Shown here piece by piece: positions 1 to 7,000 of a stretch of DNA of 14,974 nucleotides. This stretch comes from JAVKFY01 sp040223615 (lineage in GTDB: Bacteria; Pseudomonadota; Alphaproteobacteria; GCA-2731375). Made by a program: the position numbers and the translations under genes. The stretch is from assembly GCA_040223615.1 (NCBI GenBank), contig JAVKFY010000048.1:1-14974 (forward strand). The letters run 5' to 3'. The notes beneath the pieces were generated by a model. That model had not been told where the DNA came from and searched no databases. It worked only from the letters and a program-made list of their open reading frames with translations. Position 1 is the first letter of the stretch; each line of letters begins with the position of its first letter.

Positions 1-77
1 TCGTCGATCCAGTCCTCAAGGAACTCAGGAAACAGCGTCGCCTGGGCCCGATCCGCGCCTTCGACAAACCGCTTCAT
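1..77 (-). CDS. IS1182-family transposase, N-terminal end only (cut by window edge)
   Basis: Minus-strand ATG at 75-77 opens a frame that runs off the window start, giving 25 codons beginning MKRFVEGADRAQATLFPE and continuing with a LEDWID stretch. This is the characteristic opening of IS1182-family DDE transposases (MKRF-EG-DR-Q-TLFPE-L-D-I). A GGGAG ribosome-binding sequence lies about 5 bases upstream (minus strand), which supports this start. The catalytic domain lies outside the window, so intactness cannot be judged. The family mobilises its own element by cut-and-paste or related DDE chemistry. I could not place the terminal inverted repeat; the 5' non-coding end of the element must lie somewhere in 78 to about 316. 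Family assignment rests on the N-terminal motif only. Confidence 0.75.
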   Translation of the reverse strand, partial: MKRFVEGADRAQATLFPEFLEDWID

Positions 78-316
78 GCAAACTCCCGGCAAATCACCCA
101 GGAATCATAACCACGACGGACTTTCCACACAGCAAGGGTCAGCAGCGGAAACAAGCGTTGTGTGATGCAACGGCGGTGCTGCCCCCAACAACGGACGTGA
201 CGAGCCGATAAGCAGACATCAGTCGAGGTAGGGTAGGGCCAGGCACGATTTTGGCGCTGGCCTTCAAGGCTTTTGGGGTGAGCGCCAGCTGGCATTTCGG
301 CTGGTCGAGCCAAGGC
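78..316. other. Non-coding stretch holding the 5' end of the IS element and its junction
   Basis: No credible coding frame lies here. The bases nearest 78 belong to the leader of the transposase. The other end abuts the recombinase fragment whose stop codon is at 317-319. An exact 10-base string TGCTGCCCCC occurs near 178 and again near 698, but in DNA this GC-rich it may be chance. The boundary of the insertion element could not be fixed by eye. Confidence 0.4.
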
Positions 317-514
317 TCAAATATGGGCGATCCAGCGCGAGTGTGGTTGCCGGTGGTTGCGTGCCCCCGCAACCAACTCTAATTGCGCAAGCCCGTCACG
401 AGAGATCGTGCCGGGCTTCTTGCTGTTCTGGCACAGGCCGAGGATGGCCGCGAGCCGGCCCTTCAGGGCGACACGCAGCTCGCCGTCGACCGGCACCAGG
501 CGGACTATACTGAT
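317..514 (-). pseudogene. C-terminal remnant of a serine recombinase (resolvase/invertase family)
   Basis: The minus-strand frame from 514 to the TGA at 317-319 translates to about 65 residues. They include LVPVDGELRVALKGRLAAIL, then LCQNSKKPG, then LELVAGARN. This pattern (VPVDGELR-LRG-LA-IL-LC-N-KKP) is what I know from the extreme C-terminus of large serine recombinases, a family that cuts and rejoins DNA through a covalent phosphoserine link. There is no start codon, a stop codon lies in frame at 515-517, and the catalytic resolvase domain and recombinase domain are absent. It is therefore a 5'-truncated fossil, lying between the IS element and the sensory operon. It cannot be functional. 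The family call is from recalled C-terminal motifs only. Confidence 0.6.
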
Positions 515-932
515 TTATGGACGAGATTCAGGATCTCACGTCATCGGGCGGAAATTTGCCGCTTGTCCGCAGCATCGTTTATGCAAGGGAAATGCATGCT
601 CGATGAAAACGGGAGATCGCATGACAGCGGCAGCCGCGACACCATAGCCGCGGGTTGGACCAGCTCTCTGGGAGCGGAACGTGTGACCAGGCGGAAATGC
701 TGCCCCCGAACGCAAGGTAGCCCGGACGGAAGGCAGAATGTCGCTCCTGGGTCGGTCGTGGCGGCGGCAATTAGCCGAACAGGTCGTCACAAGGCGTCGA
801 CGCGAGGGTCTTGCCTAGCCAGTCGACTGTCGCGCCAAGTTCAGCGCGAACCGCTCGTAAGCGCCAGAGGTCGGCAAGACATGGCCGGTTTCGCGACAAG
901 AAGCCGATCGGACGGCGAGCACAGGTGACGAT
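515..932. other. Intergenic stretch without a convincing gene
   Basis: A plus-strand frame (383-928) spans most of this stretch, but its product looks like random GC-rich translation with no recognisable motif, and half of it is antisense to the recombinase fossil. On the minus strand the PilZ frame continues open for 53 codons after the PilZ stop (TGA 933-935) down to a TAA at 771-773. The residues include LADLWRLRAVRAELG and end in CDDLFG, which look protein-like, but there is no start codon and I do not recognise them. They could be another gene-tail remnant. No terminator with a T-run was seen below the PilZ gene. Confidence 0.35.
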
Positions 933-1280
933 TCAGCATGACTTCAGGTCAGCCATCGCCAGGAATACTTCTGGCGTGATCTCGATGATTCTGAGACCGA
1001 TGGCCCCGTCGTCCTTGGCCCAAACGACCTGCGCAACGAATGCGCCTTTCGGCCAGTCGGGGCCGCCCTTGACCTGACCATGCAAGTGCGTTCCGCGCGG
1101 GTAGCGTTGCGGCGTGGCGCGCAGGCGGAACCCGCCCAGTGACCAATCGACGGGAACGATCTCTTCGTCGTCGATGACCAGGGTCATCTGGCGGCTGTCA
1201 CGGCGGCGATAGGCACGGCCATCGGCATCCCAGCCGCCTGGCTTTCGATGCCGGGTGAACAATCCGAACCACGACATCAC
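933..1280 (-). CDS. PilZ-domain protein, probable c-di-GMP-binding effector
   Basis: A 115-residue protein made essentially of one PilZ domain. The c-di-GMP signature is present: RRDSR at about residues 27-31 (RxxxR) and DWSLGG at about 46-51 (D/NxSxxG), followed by beta-strand segments. PilZ domains bind cyclic-di-GMP and change the activity of a partner or an attached domain. With no other domain here, the protein is likely a single-domain adaptor in the cytoplasm. The start is either GTG at 1280 or the adjacent ATG at 1277; the upstream sequence gives only a weak GAGCGG ribosome-binding site. It begins 27-30 bases after the cyclase stop codon and is probably the last gene of the FecR-cyclase-PilZ operon. 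Pairing a class III cyclase with a PilZ protein suggests cross-talk between cAMP/cGMP and c-di-GMP, which is an inference. Confidence 0.8.
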   Translation of the reverse strand: MMSWFGLFTRHRKPGGWDADGRAYRRRDSRQMTLVIDDEEIVPVDWSLGGFRLRATPQRYPRGTHLHGQVKGGPDWPKGAFVAQVVWAKDDGAIGLRIIEITPEVFLAMADLKSC

Positions 1281-1307
1281 GTCACGCGCCGCTCGATATC
1301 GGCGATG

Positions 1308-3953
1308 CTACTTGCGCGTCGCAACGTAGATACCGTCCCAGTCTGCCCCTGGCGGATCGCTCTCGAAGCTCGCGATGCGCCGAGCGTAGATGTCATAGAG
1401 ATCCTCCAGGCGATCGTTCAAGTCTCGACAGGCTTCCAGGTGTCTTGAGGCCGCCGTCCAGTCCTGCGCGCGGAACGCAGCGAGCATCGCGTCATGGTGG
1501 CGTTCAAGCGTCTGGAACGCCTTGGACTGCAATACCGATCGATCGCCGACCAAGGCGAAGATCCGCTCGGGCCGCTGCTTGCCTTTCACGCGCACGAGAT
1601 CCAATTCAAGTGTCGCGAACTCGGGGGCGACGGCCCGGGTCTGCTCGCTGATGATGATGCCGACGCCATACTCCTTGGTCTGCCCCTCCAGCCGGGCGGC
1701 AAGGTTTACCGCATCACCAAGCACCGAGTAGTCGAACCGCTGCTCCGAGCCCATGTTGCCGACGACGCAATCGCCGGTGTTGATGCCGATGCCGATGTCG
1801 AGCGTGACCGGAATTGTCGCTGCATGACTGGGTTGCCAGTTGCGGGCGTCGTGCTCGATACGGCTGACCTGCCGCATCGACAGATGCTGCGCGACGCGAG
1901 CGGCTTCGTTCTCTGCATCCCGGAAGCCCTGCCAGGCCGCGAGCGATAGCCATAACAATGCCTGCTCGTCATCTCGCTCCACCCCTTCACCTCGCGCCAA
2001 CCGCATGCCGTAGTGCCGCTGCGCCCGGGCATGTCCTTGCTGAGCGGCCGCATGAAACCATGTGGCTGCGGCGGCGGGGTCTGCCTCGACCCCGTGCCCG
2101 TCGCGAAGCACCTTTGCCAGGCTGTATTGCGCATTGGCGTAGCCGCCCTCCGCCTCCGCTCGATAAATCTCCAGCGCCTTGCGGTCGTCGCGAGGCAGGC
2201 CGATACCGAGGCTGTACCGCTTCGCCATTTCGTAGGCCTCGACATCGGCCCGATGCGAAGACACACGCTCGTCGCTCTCGTCACGCAGTGCTTCATTCAG
2301 GTGAGCGAGTTCATCGATCATGTCGAGCGCAGCCTGGCAGGCCTTAGCCGGGTGCCCGTCGACGACGACCGGCGCATTCCAGATCGCCATCACACAGTCG
2401 CCGATGTACTTATCTATGGTTCCCTGGTTGCGCATGATCGCGTCGGTCATCGGCGTCAGGAAACGGTTGATCAGGCTGGTCAGCGCGATCGGGTCGTCGC
2501 CGAGACGCTCGGAGATCGACGTGAAGCCGCGTACATCGCAGAACAGGATTGTCATCTCCTTGCGCTCGCCACCGAGCCGCAGCATCGTCGGCTGGTCCGC
2601 CAGTTGATTGAGGAGAGCGGGCGACACATAGCGGCTGAAGGCGTTCTTGATGCGACGGCGGTCCATCTCGTTGCGTCCGTAGATCACAGCGGCCGACGTC
2701 AAGAACATGACGCCGGTAACCAACGCCGGCTGCACCGGGTCCAGCAGGAATCGATGCGCTGCGAACAGGTACCAGGACAACGAGATCGCACCGACGACAG
2801 CGACTCCACCGATCGTCGCGGCCGCGCGCATGCCGGTGCGCGGCATCGCGAGAACGAGCAACAGGCCGAGCCCGACAAGGAAGAGCGTCTCCGCGCCTAT
2901 GGCCCATTGTGGCCGTGAGAGATGATGTTCGAGCAGGAGTTGCTCGAGCGCCTGACCGTGTATCTCGACGGCCGGTACGGCCGGCTCCAGGGGGGTCCTC
3001 TGCACGTCGCTGATACCGGCTGCGGTGGCGCCGACCAGAATCAGACGTCCCTCGATCTCCGACCGATCGATCTCGTTTGCGAGCACGCGCCAGGCCGGCA
3101 GATGCGTCGACGGATCGAAGTGGCGAAAGTGCAGTCGGATGCGGCCCGTGGCGTCCGTCGGCACGACATAGGAACCGATCCTGAGAGACTCAAGCGCAGC
3201 GGCGTCCTCGCCCGTGACCTTGATGATGTTGGTACGCGCCCCCTGCGCCACACGCAGCAGTTCCGCCGAAAGCGACGGCAACAGCAGGTCGTCCATGCGG
3301 AAGACCAAGGGTACTTGCCGCACGACGCCATCGACGTTCGGAATGAGGTTTGCTGCGCCAGTGGCCGCGGCCGCCATTTCAAACGCTTCCAGACTCGGAA
3401 CACTTCCCGCGAAGTCGGGTATCGCCGGGCGAGGGTCGCCCCCAACTTCGGCAAAGCGCACTTTCACGGCTGGCCGGCGCGAACTCGGTTCGGTGTTAAG
3501 GAGGAAGACCGTGATCGCGCCGGCTTGCCCGATGACATCGGCAAAGATCTGGTCGTTGTCCGGCAACTTGTCGATCTTGCCACGCAGCTCGCCATACTCC
3601 TCATTCGCTGGGAGTAGATCGAGGATTTCCGATGGCGACGTTCGGTCACCCTCCGCGAACAGGATGTCGAAGGCCACAACCTCGGCGCCTGCATTGGCGA
3701 GATTGGCCAGCATCTCGGCCATGAAAATGCGCGGCCAAGGCCACTGTCCGACCCGCGCCAGACTTTCCTCGTCGATGGCGACGACACGCACCGGGGCGTC
3801 CACTGCCTGACGCGGCGCGATTTGCTGGTAGAGATCGAACACCGTCAGGCGTCCGATCTGCAACGGTATCGGATCGACGTACCGCAGCAGCAGCGTCACC
3901 ACCAGCACAGCGAGCGGTATCAGATACTGAAGGTTGCGCTTGACCCAGTACAA
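1308..3953 (-). CDS. CHASE2-domain class III adenylate/guanylate cyclase with Sel1 repeats inside the catalytic domain
   Basis: An 881-residue membrane protein. In order: an N-terminal membrane helix (about 10-26), a periplasmic CHASE2 sensor (about 30-345), three membrane helices (about 353-425), and a class III nucleotide cyclase domain (about 463-800). Catalytic residues are visible: metal Asp473 (FCDVRGF) and Asp519 (IGD), purine-contacting Lys515 (DKYIGD) with Ser743 in the partner position, and Asn750 and Arg754 (GDAVNLAAR). Lys plus Ser/Thr is the class IIIb adenylate cyclase pattern, so cAMP is the likelier product. Between the third helix and the GIGINTG strand, a block of about 155 residues with three Sel1 repeats is inserted. 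The start is TTG at 3951-3953, fixed by a GGAGG six bases upstream and by the following membrane helix. It lies 101 bases below the FecR gene, and its PilZ neighbour follows closely. Confidence 0.88.
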   Translation of the reverse strand: MYWVKRNLQYLIPLAVLVVTLLLRYVDPIPLQIGRLTVFDLYQQIAPRQAVDAPVRVVAIDEESLARVGQWPWPRIFMAEMLANLANAGAEVVAFDILFAEGDRTSPSEILDLLPANEEYGELRGKIDKLPDNDQIFADVIGQAGAITVFLLNTEPSSRRPAVKVRFAEVGGDPRPAIPDFAGSVPSLEAFEMAAAATGAANLIPNVDGVVRQVPLVFRMDDLLLPSLSAELLRVAQGARTNIIKVTGEDAAALESLRIGSYVVPTDATGRIRLHFRHFDPSTHLPAWRVLANEIDRSEIEGRLILVGATAAGISDVQRTPLEPAVPAVEIHGQALEQLLLEHHLSRPQWAIGAETLFLVGLGLLLVLAMPRTGMRAAATIGGVAVVGAISLSWYLFAAHRFLLDPVQPALVTGVMFLTSAAVIYGRNEMDRRRIKNAFSRYVSPALLNQLADQPTMLRLGGERKEMTILFCDVRGFTSISERLGDDPIALTSLINRFLTPMTDAIMRNQGTIDKYIGDCVMAIWNAPVVVDGHPAKACQAALDMIDELAHLNEALRDESDERVSSHRADVEAYEMAKRYSLGIGLPRDDRKALEIYRAEAEGGYANAQYSLAKVLRDGHGVEADPAAAATWFHAAAQQGHARAQRHYGMRLARGEGVERDDEQALLWLSLAAWQGFRDAENEAARVAQHLSMRQVSRIEHDARNWQPSHAATIPVTLDIGIGINTGDCVVGNMGSEQRFDYSVLGDAVNLAARLEGQTKEYGVGIIISEQTRAVAPEFATLELDLVRVKGKQRPERIFALVGDRSVLQSKAFQTLERHHDAMLAAFRAQDWTAASRHLEACRDLNDRLEDLYDIYARRIASFESDPPGADWDGIYVATRK
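1914..2243 (-). repeat. Three Sel1-type repeats inserted in the cyclase domain
   Basis: Residues 571-680 of the cyclase split into three ~36-residue units. Each has the Sel1 pattern of Gly-x-Gly-hydrophobic, then Asp, then a KA/AA-x-x-W/Y core and an A-x-x-G-x-x-x-A end; examples are GIGLPRDDRKALEIY, GHGVEADPAAAATWF and GEGVERDDEQALLWL. Sel1 repeats form alpha-solenoids that bind protein partners. The units lie wholly between two conserved halves of the catalytic domain. Confidence 0.85.
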
Positions 3954-4020
3954 CCGCGACCTCCGGATCGTGGCCCGCCACCCACGTTCGCAACGGTCGG
4001 CAGCGGCGCGCAGCTGCTAC

Positions 4021-4037
4021 CCGTCGCGTGGCGACGG
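4021..4037 (-). other. GC-rich hairpin between the FecR and cyclase genes
   Basis: A perfect 7-bp stem, CCGTCGC paired with GCGACGG around a 3-base loop, starts 18 bases below the FecR stop codon in the transcribed direction. No T-run follows, so it is a poor intrinsic terminator. It could instead attenuate, process or stabilise the transcript between the two cistrons. Confidence 0.35.
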
Positions 4038-4054
4038 CACGACGCTCTGAGCGC

Positions 4055-7000
4055 CTAGTCCTTGTCGCCCATGACAATGCCACCGACACGGTACGGGTTG
4101 CCACTGTCTTCCGACAATTGGAACTGCCCGATGATGGCGCCTGACGGATCGGCACCGCCGCGCATGAACGAGGTATTCACCGTGCCGGTGCGACCCATCC
4201 CGGTCAGCGTACCTGTCGCGTCACGCCCATTCGCGCTGGCAATGGTGGCGGCGTAGTTGGCACTGTCCAACCCGTTGATATTGAGCGATCCCGTGCGCAG
4301 CCCGAAGTTCCAGCTTGTCGTCATGTCACCGAAGGCGACGTACCGATCGCCGTCGTTGTTGACGTTGGCGATGGCGGTGCCGGTGAACGATGCCGTCCCC
4401 GTGGTCTGGATCTCAGACGGGTTCGGCAGATTCCCAACGACCCACGGTGCAATCGCAAACACATGGCGCTGACCGCTGACGACGTTCAATTCCCGCACCT
4501 CGCCAGCCCAGAAGCCCCAGGTCAGGAACTCGCAGCTACAGATCGTGACGCCCTGGGCTATGGCAGCACTTCGATCGACATAGAAGTAGCTGGTCACCAG
4601 CGACAGACGTGCGCGGGCATCGGTAACGTCGTTAAAGGAAGCGCCATCGCCTGGGACGCCGTTGTTTCCGGAGTTGTTGGCGCGACGCATGACGAAAATG
4701 TCGTCATCGATGAAGGCGCTGCGGCTGGCGAACCCACCCGAGGGATGGCGTCCGAAATAGAGGTCAACCGCATCGGCCGTGGCCGTCACGTCGGCGATCT
4801 GGAAGATGGCCCTGACATCGTTGCTCTCGGCGGTCTTCACGATCGAGTTGTCGGTCGGCGCGCCGCTGGTGAAAACATAGCTGCCAAAGCCGCTGTTGCT
4901 GTCGGGTCGGAAGTCGGCGATTCCCGCCGTGTAGCCATTCAGGGTCTCGCTGGTGCGGCTGCTTCCCACGCCCGCGGCGACATCCGTCCGGCTGGCGTAG
5001 GTTTGCGTGTACTGCAGCGTGCTGTCCACGTTCGCTTCGCCACCGAAGTTGCCGACGAAGTTTTGCGAAGGCACCCTTACAAGCGCGCCGTTCGGCCCAA
5101 CGTTGTCGTAGAAGTCCGAGTCCATGACGAAGAACTCGGCGCCGTTGCCTCCGGTGCCGAAGAAGGCGTTGCCGTTGCTGTCCTGCGCAACCGCGTTGCC
5201 ATCGCCAATCTCGATCGGCACCTCATCGGACGCGCGGCGGAAATACGCGCGGGCAAATCCACTGTGGGTGAGCGTATTCGTGCTCCGGTCGCGGAAGAAT
5301 GAAGCGACAGAATGCTGTACCAGCGTCTGCTGCGTGAGAGGGTCGCCGCCAGTCTGGCTGATGATGACGTTCCCCCAGCCGGAACGACTGCCGCCCCCGG
5401 TAAACCAGTGGAGAGGGCGGATCGCGCTGGGTGTCAGATCGCCGCCCAGGCCCGGGCGCAGGAACGGCACCTGCTGATCGTAAGGAAATCCAGGCGTGAG
5501 CGTATATGCACGCGCACCCTGGGGTGAGCCCACGGCCGGCACGCCACCGAAAACGCCCCCGTTGGTGAAGCTGTAATAGAAGAAGTCCTGATCGGCCGAC
5601 ACGAAGGCTGTGCCACTCACCGCGCCAAAGGGCGTGGTTGTGCCGGCGGCAGCAAAAGCGCCTGACTGGAAGGGCAGGGTGACGGTCCGTGGCGCGGCGC
5701 CATCGAGCTGGATGTTGATGTTGCCGCCGCCGACTGTCGCGCCGATGAAGGCACGGTAGCGGGCGGGATCGTTGTCGCCAGTGGTGTTGCCGCTTAACCC
5801 CGGTTCGTTGATGACCGGGTCACCACTGACGTACAGGCCGGAGTAGCGCAACGCGGTATTGACGCTCGTCGTGGGTGTCTCGCGCTGCCCTTGTACGATG
5901 CCGGCAAGCAGGTAGTCGGGGTCGTCAGCATCCGTCACGGTAACCTGGCCGCCGATCTCGTCAGAAGCGCCGCTACCGCCGACGAAGAACGAGCCGTTGT
6001 AAAGACCGGTCCGACCGTTGCCTTGCAGGACGCCACTGAAGTCCCGGTTGTTTGCGCCGACGAGGTTCGCGAAGAACGTCGTGCCATCGAGATTCTCGAT
6101 CGACAACGTCCCTGTCCGGCTGGCGAAGTTCCAGGTCTGCAGCGCATTCGCGAAGGCGACGTACTGGTCGCCGCTGTTCGCGACCTCGGCGAAGACCCAG
6201 GCGTCGAAACTGGCGACACCCGTTGATGGAAGCGCGCCGAGGTCCGGCAGGACACCGGCGATCCAGGGTGAAAGATGCAGGCGCCGGCGCGTGAACTCAC
6301 CTGACGGCGGACGGATATCGCCGAGCATGAAGCCCCAGACGGTGTCGTCGCAGTCACAGATGTCCACCCCTGCCGGCACCGCGCTGCGATCCACCCACGC
6401 GAAGTCGGTGGTCATCGCAACACGCGCCCGGGCGACCGAACCGTTCACCCGGGAATCCCGAGCCGAGCTGTCCCGCAAGGCGAAGGCCTGATCGTCGATG
6501 AATGCCGATCGCGCCCGATTGGAGCCGGTGAGCTGCCCGAACTCGAGCAGCATGCTGTCCGACGTCGCGAAGATCGCCTCGCGGAGGTCAAGCGTTCCTG
6601 TTACGCGGTTGGTGTCTGCATCGGTCTGGATCACCACATTCCCGGACTGGGCGGCGGTGTTCTGATCGCTCAGCGGTCCCGCTCGGAAGACCCGTGGCGC
6701 GATGATCGGATTGCCCTGCTGGAAGCCTGTCCGATCCTCATAGATACCCGCCGAGTAGCCCTGCAATGTTCGTGACGAGCGTTGCTGGAATCGCAACGCC
6801 GGGTTATCGGTACGAACATTGAACTGTGAGGTGAAGTACTCGTTGGACGCCGCCGTGTTCGCAAAGGGCTGCGCGAAGGCCGCAGCATCCTCGCGCACGC
6901 TGCCGTTGTAGAGATCGGAATCCAGTCCAAAGAAGGCCGTGCCGCCCTGCGAGGCATCGCCGAAGAAGCCGTTGCCTTCGGCGTCGAACATGAGCGTCGC

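Noticed and set aside
383..928. 181-codon plus-strand open frame in the left intergenic region
   Set aside because: No recognisable motif or plausible ribosome-binding site; partly antisense to the recombinase remnant.
2013..2918. 301-codon plus-strand open frame
   Set aside because: Antisense to the cyclase gene across the Sel1 insertion; no recognisable protein features.
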